Below are positions 1-9,355 of a stretch of DNA of 64,000 bases, piece after piece (within the stretch, counting starts at the first letter, position 1; each line of letters opens with the position of its first letter). This DNA is from Atriophallophorus winterbourni. Taxonomy: Eukaryota; Platyhelminthes; Trematoda; Plagiorchiida; Microphallidae. The notes beneath the pieces are model-generated. The model was not told the origin of the DNA, did not search any database, and was given only the letters and a program-made list of their open reading frames with translations. A program made the translations under genes and the position numbers. The stretch covers positions 62,001 through 126,000 of the forward strand of contig JACCGJ010000660.1 of NCBI GenBank assembly GCA_013407085.1, written 5' to 3'.

Positions 1-1256
1 CGGTCAGATACTGCGAACATGAAAACATCGTACGATGGCGCCACTAAAGATTACACTAGCCGCTCAGGCAACGCAGAATGCTCAACACATTCAAGCGCTT
101 TCGTGCGCACAAGCAGAGTGAGAAGATCGCTTCAATGAAGCTAATTAACGCGAGGCCTTCGAGTTGTCTCTCATAGGGCAACACTGCAAAAATACAACAG
201 AAAGTACCAGCAAAGGGGGCGCACCTTGGAGCCAGATATGACAATTCCACCAAAGGTTCAAGGTTTAGAATAATGATGATAGACTAAACATGAGCTACAA
301 AACCGTCAAATTGTTCTCATATTTTAGATAGACACTGTTAAAAAGCAAATCTGTGTAGATTGAGCCCAAAATTAAGATGAGTGAAAAGGATACGGAGCAT
401 GTCGTAAAGGTGGATAAGTGGTGGCCGTTTGTCAAAGTTCCGGTAGAGCAGACGAGATTGCACTTGGCTCAGAATAAAATTTGCTTGCAGGGGATGAACA
501 AGATTCGAATCATCTGGAATAAGTGAAATTTGAGACGGGAGAAGGTTGGTAAGTTAAATGATGCGTGCAACGTAAGCAACAAGGGGCATTTAACTGGTAA
601 ACAAGCACTAAAAATACTGCGAGATTACAGAAGTGATTCACCAGAATGACATAGCTAATGGTGATGCTCGGTAAAGCTGAATATAGCGGTTAAAAGTGAA
701 TACCAGACTAGTTTCAACACTCACACTCTTATCGCACAGGGTTGATTGTAATAAGCATTAATCAGCAGCATTAACTGTATAAAGTCGCAAGCCTGGAGTC
801 GGGCAGTGCCGCTCACTTATAGACCTATATGGATTGAGATTGCTTAGAACAATGTAAATACAGTCAAATCTCGTTACTATGCCAAATCGCTACAATGTCA
901 CTCTCGCTATTATGCCATTTTTCCTCGGTACCGGCAGGTTAGATTTCAGTGTGTTTCTTCATGCAGTTCATTACTAGTGAAGAGGAATCATTGTGCTAAA
1001 AATCAACAAAATTTATACAAAACCAAAGACCTCGTGGCAATGCCTTTTTCGTTCGTTCGATTGAAAACATGCTTATTGTAATCCACGTTTTGAGAAAGAG
1101 TCACAAACGAAATTCAATCCAGAAACACAGAGAACGAGCTATGAAATTGCATATATGAAGCGAACGAACATGTGAGGTAGGTGGATGTGATTCGCAAAAT
1201 ATCACCTCTAGAAACATGAAAACGTGCTGATTAGTGTGGATAATATCGGAGCTTAC
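1..1256. other. no recognised gene; left flank / probable MED14 intron
   Basis: I see no convincing coding sequence. The stretch lies downstream of the visible MED14 exons on the minus strand, so it is probably a MED14 intron or later part of that locus. A GT-AG pair on the minus strand (1327 down to 1289, 39 bp) would fit one more mini-intron, but the short open stretch after it (1288-1257) does not look like MED14, and the next splice leads to a stop. Confidence 0.4.
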
Positions 1257-1327
1257 AGTAATTTTAATATTCATGCAGATTAAACAGACTGGTGATATAA
1301 ATGAACATTGATAGCCGGAGTTCTTAC

Positions 1328-2197
1328 TTGTGACCGCGTCCCGAATCAAAAACCGCAAATCTAAAATGCGCCACGGAAAATCTAGTGCTTCGGACATCAA
1401 AGTGAGTGAAACCTAGAAACAGAATGAATGAAAATGGAATACTTACTTGAAATTCGTTCGGTACTGAGAATCGGACTCTTCCGTTTTCTAGAAGCGGTAG
1501 TTGTATGGATACTGTACAAAACTTACCTATATTGATATGCTTGAATTGTCTGGGTAACTGTGTGAGGCTGAGTCGGTTCTGTATGATTCTATTGAGATCC
1601 AATAAGGCTTCATTCAAGGTTCGATCAGAGACACATTCTACCGGATTCGCACAAGTCTAGTGTCATAATTGTGATAGGAAATAAGTGTTTACTTTGATTG
1701 ACTTTGGTAATCGTGTGTATGTACGATTAGTAAAAACATCGATGGCCAGTAAAACACTAAAAGGCGGCAGCCTGGCGCCTACCAACGTTTCACGAAGTAA
1801 ACGCGACAAGGCATTGGCGGAATTGATCAGGAAAAAACTCTGCTCTTCGAGAAAATTCGATATTTTCTGCAACGTGTATAATCTTTCAATATGAAAACTT
1901 ACTTCACATTTATCAACTTTCGAGGCACCGTTGGACCATTTAACCAAAGCTAATAATCGAATAAAAAGATGTCGTGTTCGACTGAAAAAAGTAGCTATTT
2001 CGATCTTTTTCTCCAAATCGGTTTTGTCTCGTAACCTGTACAGACATCGTGAACAAATACAAGATAACTCACAGATCAACCAATCGCATGAGATCTGTGT
2101 AGACCTTTTGGCAAATGAATTCCAACAACACAGATAGTGGAATTGTGCCTGGCCGTGGCCTTTGTATGTACTGTTCATGTTCCATTACATCAGACAT
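1328..2197 (-). CDS. MED14: Mediator complex subunit 14, N-terminal exons 1-6 (partial)
   Basis: MED14 is a backbone subunit of the nuclear Mediator complex, which links transcription factors to RNA polymerase II. Exons on the minus strand, with GT-AG introns and consistent phases: 2197-2073, 2035-1903, 1866-1693, 1656-1527, 1487-1447, 1412-1328, giving 688 nt or about 229 residues. The ATG at 2197-2195 opens with MSDVMEHEQY. Diagnostic MED14 blocks follow in order: LLEFICQKVYTDLMRL, DLEKKIEIATFFSRTRHLF, IRLLALVKWSNGASKVDKC, FLEEQ, ARLPPF, AIDVFT, RLPKS, then ENGRVRFSVPNEF and DFPWRILDLRFLIRD. These match the conserved N-terminal region of animal MED14 by recollection of the family. The five confirmed introns are 37, 36, 36, 39 and 34 bp. 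No frame break is seen, so the gene looks functional. Most of the protein (over 1000 residues in other animals) should lie beyond the left edge. Confidence 0.92.
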
Positions 2198-2337
2198 CGT
2201 ACGCGTCGAAAATACTCAAAATTTCACAACAATCTGGAAATCGAATTTGTAAATTAGTGGTAGGGGGTGAGGTATCGTAAAGCCTAACATTAATAATAAG
2301 TGGGAGATTTCGCGGAGCTAACCAGTATGTATGATGT
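2198..2337 (-). promoter_or_regulatory. probable MED14 5' UTR / promoter region
   Basis: This short stretch separates the MED14 start codon from the first R1 repeat. It has no clear TATA box. Its role is inferred only from position, and the promoter could equally lie within or beyond the repeat cluster. Confidence 0.3.
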
Positions 2338-2570
2338 ACGTATGAAATCACAAGCCTGAATCCAGGGAAAGTGCCGCGTAGTCAAAGACTGCACGTGGGC
2401 TAAGATACTGTCAGTTTGCCCAGGCCTAGACAGATATGGAAAATAGAAATAGAAATTGTAGTGAGACTCCAGCGTGTTTCAGCATGGAGCTCACTACCGT
2501 TGGCAAATCAATTTAGCACGGTGCTAGCTGCACAACACAGAAGTGCTACACGATTGCACATCCGTGCACA
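2338..2570 (+). repeat. R1 short interspersed repeat, near full-length copy
   Basis: Starts near TATGAAATCACAAGCCTGAA and ends near ATTGCACATCCGTGCACA. It carries the R1 landmarks GACTGCACGTGGGCTAAG, GCCCAGGCCTAGACAG, GTTTCAGCAT and GCTACACGATTGCAC. The same landmarks recur at 2640, 3010, 4435, 5470 and 5700. There is no coding potential. I did not recognise a tRNA-like head, so its class (SINE or tail of a larger element) is open. Confidence 0.75.
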
Positions 2571-2639
2571 ACCCCTGTAACGAAAACTCATGAATGGTTG
2601 CAAAATGGCGCTAGTTTAGTCAAAATAATGTATGTATGT

Positions 2640-2740
2640 ATGTATGAATGCACAAGCCTGATCCAGGCAAAGTTCCGCACAGTCAGAGACTGCACGTGGG
2701 CTAAGATACTGTCAGGTTGCCCAGGCCTAGACAGAATAAT
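2640..2740 (+). repeat. R1 repeat, first half only
   Basis: Direct copy of the first about 100 bp of R1 (CACAAGCCTGATCCAGGC through CCCAGGCCTAGACAG). It is preceded by a short TATG microsatellite run. Confidence 0.75.
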
Positions 2741-3009
2741 AGTTCTGAACGTAGATAGAATTCAATCAACTTTGCGGTAAACAGACACGTGATAGCAAAT
2801 TCAAGACCTTGATTTTTCAAGTAACGAAGAATAGATAAGCAGTACAAAAAACTTTGTTCTACAAGGCAAACGCCAGTCGTTGTAGAAGCGGGGCATGGGG
2901 ATTATTCAGGGAAGTGTATGTGCAGCCTTAGATATTTAGGAACTAATCAGGCAAAAATGCAAACCCGCGTTGAAAATGTCTGTTGAGTCTTCAATAATCG
3001 CAATCGTGC

Positions 3010-3230
3010 AGTATTTCTGTGCTGTGCGGCTAACATGGTGCTAAAATGATTGGGCACCGGTAGCGAGTTGAATGCTGAAACACGCTGAAGTCTCACTACC
3101 ATTTCTATTTCCTTTCTATTTCTTTTGTCATATCTATCTAGGCCTGGGCAACCTGACAGTATCTCAGCCCACGCGCAGTTTCTGACTGTGCGGCACTTTC
3201 CGTGGATCAGGCTTGTGCTTTCATATCATA
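3010..3230 (-). repeat. R1 repeat, inverted copy
   Basis: Reverse-complement copy of R1, near full length: it starts at the ATTTCTGTGCTGTGCGGC block and ends at GATCAGGCTTGTGCTTTCAT. Confidence 0.75.
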
Positions 3231-4434
3231 TATATACCAATAATCGCAGTAACTGTCTTAGCTTCTGTAGCAGCTATTGTGTAGTCGTTACACAAATGGT
3301 GAAACGTTAATGCTTCGATGGAGATGTAATTGTGAGCATTTTAAGTTATGTTATTATTGGATTAATTATATATTTCTCAAACTAATGCTACCACTCGCAA
3401 ACGAAAGAGCAAATTAATTCAGAAGCATTCTTCTGTCCGAAAACCTTGTTCTGACTGTTGCAAACTCGAAATCGCAGTTGTTTACTGATAAGTACAATCA
3501 ACCCTCGATTTGGAAATTGCGTGGTCTAGACTTGTTGATTACTGTATATTTTAACGTAAAGGATACTGCAGAAGCAAGCACAAATTGGATGGATTACTTT
3601 ATTTGAAGAATATTTTATTGACCACAAACTATCCGTCATCTTTAATATACAACAGCAAATACGCAAGAGCAAAATAATTTATTTAACTGTGAAGAATTGA
3701 GCTGTTTAAATACGCGTATCGTATTTTTATAGCCAGGGCACTGAGTGGTTGCTACCATTACTCGTACCTTGTGCTTATTTATCACGAATGACAGATGGTT
3801 GAATTATGTGCACAATTTAGTAAAACTAAAACTCAGATCGCAGAACATCTTTAAACTAATTGTTAATCCTATGATTATACCAAGCGCTGAATTACTTATC
3901 ATCAATCTCCTTGTATTCATTGTTCAGTGGAATGTGGGGATCGGTGTCATTATCATCAGGAACAGTATTACACCAGTAATGCGTACAGGATGTTCAACTG
4001 TCATACATCCTAAGCATTAGAGAATGACGGGACTTGATAGATACTTAATCTATAGAAGAATAAGCACAAACAAACTGGAATGAGGTGCATACACCTCGAA
4101 CTGAATAGACATTCAATCAAGTTTCGTGAACGAGTAGAGCGGCATCAGCACGACAGCTTCTTTTTTCGCTTTCAATGTTATGCATCATCAGAAGCTTTCC
4201 TTGTCACTTCCAACACAAGCGTAACTAGCCACTGTGATATTTGATCGCGGGGAACCCAGCATGTAAGACGAGCTGCGCCGACCATGAAAAGGTCACGAGT
4301 TAGTCTTTAACTGTCTATGCCACGTAACGGTTTAGATGCTATGAGATCTACGACAATCTGGATGTGATATTGCAAAAAGAGTAATTTTCGTAGATCGGTG
4401 GTCCAGCATCCGTAAAATTTGGCCCAACCAGCGT
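3231..4434. other. no recognised gene
   Basis: AT-rich non-coding sequence. The longest open stretch (3745-4020, plus) is low-complexity and hydrophobic, and resembles no family I know. Confidence 0.4.
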
Positions 4435-4545
4435 ATGATTTATGAAAGCACAAGCCTGGTTCAGGTTAAGTGTCGCACAGTCAGAGACTGTACGCGGGCT
4501 GAGATACTGTTAGGTTGCCCAGGCCTAGACAGATATGAGACAGAA
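4435..4545 (+). repeat. R1 repeat, first half only
   Basis: Direct, diverged copy of the R1 head, from TATGAAAGCACAAGCCTGG to CCCAGGCCTAGACAGATATG, followed by an A-rich run. Confidence 0.7.
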
Positions 4546-4734
4546 AATAAAAAAAACTAGCGTATGCTGCGCATGTTGATTTGCATCTCAATATCAACTT
4601 TACTACAGATAGTTTTATTATGGGATGCATCGTTACGTATGCGACCGTGAAGGCAGCGGTTGTTAAATAATTGGGGACGCTGAATATGCTCTTTACGCAA
4701 GGTTCAGTTTCGCACTCAGAGAGTTAAACAATTC

Positions 4735-4825
4735 GAACTTCCGCTCTACCTTTTGCACGGATGTGAGATCGTGCAGCATCTCTATGCTGCACAGCCAAAC
4801 ACCGTGCTAAATGATTTGCCACTGG
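4735..4825 (+). repeat. R1 tail fragment, scrambled
   Basis: Contains the R1 tail motifs (TTTTGCACGGATGTG, ATCGTGCAGCATCTCTATGCTG, CACCGTGCTAAATGATTTGCC) without the head. Strand is given by the order of these motifs and is tentative. Confidence 0.45.
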
Positions 4826-5120
4826 TAGTCGTGGCTTGCCGAAATACCTCCACGTGGTGCCAGCTGGGTGGGCTCGGTTCTCCGAGCTCAGCGAACGGTT
4901 CGGCGGTGGTGTCTGAGGGGTGTGGTGGGTTTTCGCCTGACAAGCGTTCCCCTATAAAAAGCCACAAAAATCCAATGATGATATCACGACGCGGCGGATG
5001 TGACTCGCCGCTCCAAAAGTCACTGCCCCTTGTCCTATCCAAGGACATTGTATGGTGCACAGGCAAAAACTGAAGTCACCAACCTATCAACGGGGTTATC
5101 GGGCTCCGAACTGGAATTTT
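4826..5120. other. GC-rich segment, possible 5' region of an RTE-like element
   Basis: This stretch is much richer in G and C than its AT-rich surroundings and stays open on both strands for about 300 bp, which is expected by chance in GC-rich DNA. A related GC-rich patch lies at 5186-5400. An RTE-like endonuclease fragment follows at 5930, so both patches could be decayed 5' parts of that element. That link is inference only. Confidence 0.3.
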
Positions 5121-5124
5121 AAAT

Positions 5125-5180
5125 GATTGTGTCATATAATAATATATATATTATATATCTATATTATATTATATATTCCC
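5125..5180. repeat. AT-rich simple repeat with inverted symmetry
   Basis: A run of TATA/ATAT steps (AATAATATATATATTATATA and following) that can fold back on itself. Confidence 0.7.
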
Positions 5181-5435
5181 AGAAAAGGGCGTATGAACCG
5201 CTTCGTCGGTCACCGGCCACCGATAGGTGCGAACCTCTCTCGCTCCACTGCCTTGTGGGTAAAGGCTCGGGGTGGGACCCCCTAAACGAAATCTCCCCTA
5301 CTTCGGTGTAGGCAACCGGGTAGTATCATGCCTACGTTCAACGATGCCGATGACAACGCTTTGTACCCCCCTTCTCGCTTTGTACATCTCATTGTTTATG
5401 TTGAACGGCACTATATCTGTATCAGATTGTGCAAA

Positions 5436-5452
5436 TATAATAATAATAATAA
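5436..5452. repeat. (AAT)n microsatellite
   Basis: Five to six AAT units directly before an inverted R1 fragment. Confidence 0.8.
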
Positions 5453-5469
5453 TGAGCTGCATGCGAATA

Positions 5470-5610
5470 CACGCTGGAGTCTCGCTGTTATTGCTATTCT
5501 CTTTTCCCATATCTATCTAGTTATGGGCAACCTGATAGTATCTTAGCACACGTGCAGTCTTTGACTGTGCGGCACTTTGCATGGATCAGGCTGATGATGT
5601 CATACATCAT
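5470..5610 (-). repeat. R1 repeat, inverted partial copy
   Basis: Reverse-complement copy covering the ACGCTGGAGTCTCGCTG block through GGATCAGGCTGATGATGTC. Confidence 0.7.
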
Positions 5611-5624
5611 ATACACATACCTTT

Positions 5625-5932
5625 GAGTATCTATGTATGTACGAAATCACAAGCCTGAATTCAAGTGTCGAACAGTCAAAGAATGCGCTTGGGCTGCGAT
5701 ACTTGCACATATGTGCAATCGTGTAGCATTTCTGTTCTGTGCGGCTAACATCGTGCTACATTGATTGGCCAACGGTAGTGTGCTGTATGCTGAAACACGC
5801 TGGAGTCTCACTAGCATTTCTAATTTCTTTCGCATATTTGTCTAGGCCTGGGCAACCTGACAGTATCTTAGCCCATGTACAGTCTCGGTGCGGCACTTTG
5901 CCTGGATCAGGCTAGTTCTTTCATACCATACT
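5625..5932. repeat. R1 head (direct) joined to full inverted R1: palindromic pair
   Basis: 5640-5700 is a direct R1 head (AAATCACAAGCCTGAATTC). It is followed at once by an inverted full copy (5700-5932) that ends in its own head (GGATCAGGCTAGTTCTTTCAT). The two heads therefore face each other about 230 bp apart. Confidence 0.65.
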
Positions 5933-6720
5933 GATGACAGCAAAGATATATTCTACGACGAAATCTGTACATTCTTGCGACGCGCAAAGTGTTCTGATAT
6001 CATTATTCTTGCTAGGGATATGAATGCTCAACTTGGTCACCTAGATGTTACTGAGTCACAACTCGGTGGTTCATTCAGTCTCCATGGTCAGTGGGCAGAT
6101 AATGGTAAACGTTTTCTTCACCTATGTGCACAGCACAGATCAGCCACGGATATAAATTGATCATCTCGCCATCAGCGCTAGATGGAGAGGCTACATTGAG
6201 AACTGTAGCTCCTTCTGTAACACTAGCATAGATTCTGATCACGCGATCCTTCGATGAAGATTTACATTAAAATTATCTGGTGCAAAGACTGTCAGCTCTA
6301 AGCGCATAGCTTTCGGAACCTACAGTTCAGCAAGCGTATCGCGGTGATTTAGTAGATAATCTTCCCACAACAATGTCCAACAGCATTGCAATGCGATTGC
6401 TACTGTAATGTACGATGCCGCGGAGTCGACATGTGTCAGTTCCATCCTTGGCAGAAGGCTCCGCTGAATCTCCCAGGCTACATTTTGATTTCTTACTTTT
6501 TGGTTCACAGTATAATACAGAAGGAAGACGCGTCAGAAGTGACCAAACGTAGCATTCGATTAGATGGGGAGGCGTGGTAGCGGCAAAAAATTGAGGAAAT
6601 AGAGGTAGCCAGCAATACAGGTAACGTCCGAAGGCTGTTTCAGTTAATTTTAAAACCATTGGAGTCAGCGTGACAAACACAGTTCCGGAACCCGGGGACA
6701 TGTCTTCAAGCGATCTCACA
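5930..6720 (+). pseudogene. RTE-like non-LTR retrotransposon, endonuclease fragment and decayed downstream part
   Basis: The open stretch to 6160 reads like the apurinic-type endonuclease of RTE elements: IIILARDMNAQLG, QLGGSF, and HGQWADNGKRFLHLCAQH. After the stop at 6158-6160, related sequence continues in broken frames to about 6720, including a stretch around 6575-6650 similar to the linker before RTE reverse transcriptase (KIEEIEVASNTGNVRRLFQL). The Gly expected before DMNA is Arg here. It is dead. Confidence 0.65.
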
Positions 6721-6725
6721 AGCCC

Positions 6726-6985
6726 AGTCGGTTGAACTGCCGTAAATTTTTCTTCTCTGCCCGTACCCCTCGTGTTTGGAATGATCTACCAGTTTTTGTC
6801 GTAACCTCCCCATCACTCTCTATTTTTAAAGAGCTTATCTCTATTTTCTCAACAAGTTTAATGGATTTTCGCTTTTCCTTCTTCCCGATACTGCACTCAT
6901 CCAGATACATATATACGGAACTACGCCGATTCATCTCCCCTGTATTGACTGTTATGATACATATAACCCCAACCTTTACGGAACT
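6726..6985 (+). pseudogene. C-terminal scrap of a CR1-like element
   Basis: Begins near NCRKFFFSARTPRVWNDLP and continues VVTSPSLSIFKELI, which is the usual C-terminal signature of CR1/Jockey-type ORF2 proteins (short block ending in a WN-LP motif). It is joined abruptly to the RTE fragment on the left and to a separate CR1 endonuclease on the right. Confidence 0.6.
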
Positions 6986-7025
6986 TTGACAAAGGACGCC
7001 GAACCCGCCGAACTCCACCCGATCC

Positions 7026-8960
7026 GAAACGTGGCTAAGCTCTTCGATCACTGATGCCGAGGTTTCTCTCACTGATATGCCCATTCTCAGGAACGATCGT
7101 CCAACTAAAGGGGGCGGTGTTCTTCTATACTATAATTCACGTCTTTCTTGTGAGGTTCTCCCGCAAGAGCAACTTAGCGTGGTGGACTCACTTTGGTGTC
7201 GCTTGCAACTTGAAAATAGGGACTGTGCAATTGTTGCGGTAATATATCGTCCACCGAATTCTCAACGCCTCATTGATGATGTCATTATTGCATCCATTCG
7301 CTTCGCCTTATCACTACCCCACTCGCACGCATTGCTGATGGGGGATTTTAACTCTCCTGAAGTCGTCGGCGAACCCAGCCCAAATACGTTTGCTGCGGAT
7401 CTGGATGATTTCATCAGCAGTCATTCTTTGTACAACCACGTTAATGTTGCTACACGCTTTCAAAGTGGCGATTGACCATCTTTACTCGATCTAGTGCTGA
7501 CTAATGAGGAACTGATGGTAGAAGAAATTCATCATGAACCGCCCTTAGGAAAGAGCGACCACGTCGTCCTGACATTTTTTTCGTTTCTTACGCCGAATTC
7601 CTTGACGAGGAGGTACCCCTGTTACGAGTAGTTACGGACTACAAGGCGTTTCAAGAAATTGTCACTGCTAACAATTTCGACTTCATGTTAAATGGCGATC
7701 CTGAGCTCACCTGGTCCAGATTTTTCTCCCAGTGGCACTGTCTCCTGCAACAATCATCGACTTCCAAAACGGACAAACGACGTATCCTACGTACTTTCAT
7801 TCGTAGTAGAACTCGTAAGTGGATCTGCTGCAGAAACGCTGCTTGGAGTAAGTTCCGATCGGAAGAGTGTGCGCGAAATTGGGAAGCATATCGACAACTA
7901 CGCAACCACTGTACGTCTCTAGTGCGTCAAGATAAGCTGGATTACCATAACAAGTTAACTGCACGGTTTCTGAACAACCGAAAACTGCTATACCGTCATA
8001 TGAATCACAAAAGAAAAGTGAAAACTGGAATCCCCCCACTGAAAATTGAAGGCGGCTCCTCATCGACTTCTATGGAAGCCGCAAATACACTGAAGGATCA
8101 CTACATGCCGGTATTCCAGAATTGCCAATCATCTTCGTTGAATATCACCCCACCCCCACCTAGACTCTCTACTATTCTGTTCACCGCTGAACGTGTATAT
8201 AAAAAGATCATGCAGCTCCGTGAAAATTCATCACCTGGAGTAGACCGGATTACACCGAAAGCATTGCGTGCGGTTGCTGTGCAACTTTGTGAACCACTTT
8301 CCATGTACTTCCAACGTCTGTTCGATATCTCCCATGTTCCCGAAGATTGGAAACAGGGGATCATAACCCCGATATATAAAGGTGGAAACCGCAGTGATCC
8401 TGCAAATTACCGCCCAGTCACTCTGCTCCCCGTGCTTTCTAAAGTCATGGAATCGATCGTGTCCGACGAGTTGATGACTTTTATGGAGAACGAAAACGCT
8501 GTCGCTGTCGAACAACATGGGTTTCGTCGCGGACACTCCTGTACGACAAACCTGCTTTTGGCCCGGGACAGCTGGACCAAAGCTGTCGACGCAGGCTACA
8601 GTGTTGATGCAATTTACCTGGATTTCTCCAAAGCTTTTGATAGCGTAAACCACGCTATGTTACTACAAAAGCTTGCTCTTCTTGGAATCGGTAATCCACT
8701 TTTGTCTTGGATAGCCGAATTTCTCCGCGCCAGAACACACCACGTTCGCGTCAGACAATCACTTTCTGATTGTTTTTCAATACAATGCGGATTACCCTAA
8801 GGTTCTGTACTCGGCCCGCGCTTGTTCTTGATGTTCATCAACGACATTGGTGCATGTTTGTGAACTCACCGTTTTTAATGTTCGCAAGATGACTCAACTC
8901 TGGCAATCCTCTCTTCCCCCAAAATGACTGTGGACGAATTGCAGATGGACCGTTGAGCGC
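7026..8960 (+). pseudogene. CR1-like non-LTR retrotransposon ORF2 (endonuclease + reverse transcriptase), broken
   Basis: Endonuclease: ETWLSS (7026), GGGVLLYY, VAVIYRPP, LLMGDFNSPE, then an in-frame stop at 7473-7475 immediately before SLLDLVLTNEE, and a KSDHVVL motif. The reverse transcriptase open part runs 7685-8800 (371 codons): SPGVDRITPKAL, DWKQGIITPIYKGG, NYRPVTLLPVLSKVME, HGFRRGHSC, DAIYLDFSKAFDSVNHAML. It ends in a stop exactly where the GLP-GSVLGP motif should read through (8798-8800). Beyond the stop, GSVLGPRLFLMFINDIG continues in frame, followed by further stops. The catalytic aspartates of the palm YADD-type motif are not intact (CSQDDS with upstream stops). 5' truncated, 3' end lost at about 8960-8985. 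Confidence 0.85.
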
Positions 8961-8984
8961 TAACAAAGCTCGCCGCTTGTCTAG

Positions 8985-9176
8985 TTGGGCGATCAGTTTC
9001 AATTAGAAATTAGCTGGCCAATTGATTTACCGCCTCCGAGAAAAGCAGAAATCAAGCTCGGTCTTGAATCAATGAAAAGATTTAAGGCGGCTGGTCCCTA
9101 TAAACTGGCCCTGGTTCTGTTCAAGGACGGTTGCGATGTTTTATTAAGCACTTCAGTTGAACTTTTACGTGCGTAA
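8985..9176 (+). pseudogene. RTE-like reverse transcriptase scrap
   Basis: 63 codons resembling the region before RT motif 1: PPPRKAEIKLGLESMKRFKA, AAGP, ALVLFKDGCDVLLSTSVELL. The AAGPDG-type motif is altered to AAGPYK. It abuts the Gypsy A LTR remnant. Confidence 0.6.
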
Positions 9177-9179
9177 CAA

Positions 9180-9355
9180 TTTTGTTTTACTGTACTTGAA
9201 AACAATTGACCTTGAATTAGTTTACGTTGATTGGTGTTCAATGAGTGCTTCGCTGTACCTTCGTGCACGTTTTGCCTGACTCGATAAATCTTCATTCTCC
9301 TGTGCGTTTGCTCATACTTTCTTGGGGACGTTATTGTAGTGGTTAGTCTACTACA
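9180..9355 (+). repeat. Gypsy A 5' LTR remnant with primer-binding site
   Basis: The LTR ends in TCTACTACA at 9355. A primer-binding site follows (TGGTGAGCCCGAAA, from about 9359). Gypsy B uses the same TGGTGAGCCCG core and also ends in CTACA, so both belong to related families. The LTR start was not found and is probably lost against the RTE scrap. The primer tRNA is not decided. Confidence 0.6.

Noticed and set aside
1257..1288. A seventh MED14 exon after a 39-bp intron
   Set aside because: Splice sites look fair, but the 11 residues (CLICMNIKIT part) do not fit MED14 and the next splice leads to a stop.
1685..2137. Two short plus-strand open frames as a small gene
   Set aside because: They are the opposite strand of MED14 exons 1-3 and show no family features.
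1663..2178. Uninterrupted 171-codon minus-strand frame as a protein of its own
   Set aside because: It runs through two MED14 mini-introns and is out of frame with MED14 upstream of 2036; the spliced model explains the conserved sequence better.
4753..5073. Overlapping open frames on both strands in GC-rich DNA
   Set aside because: Open in both directions because stops are rare in GC-rich DNA; no motif on either strand.
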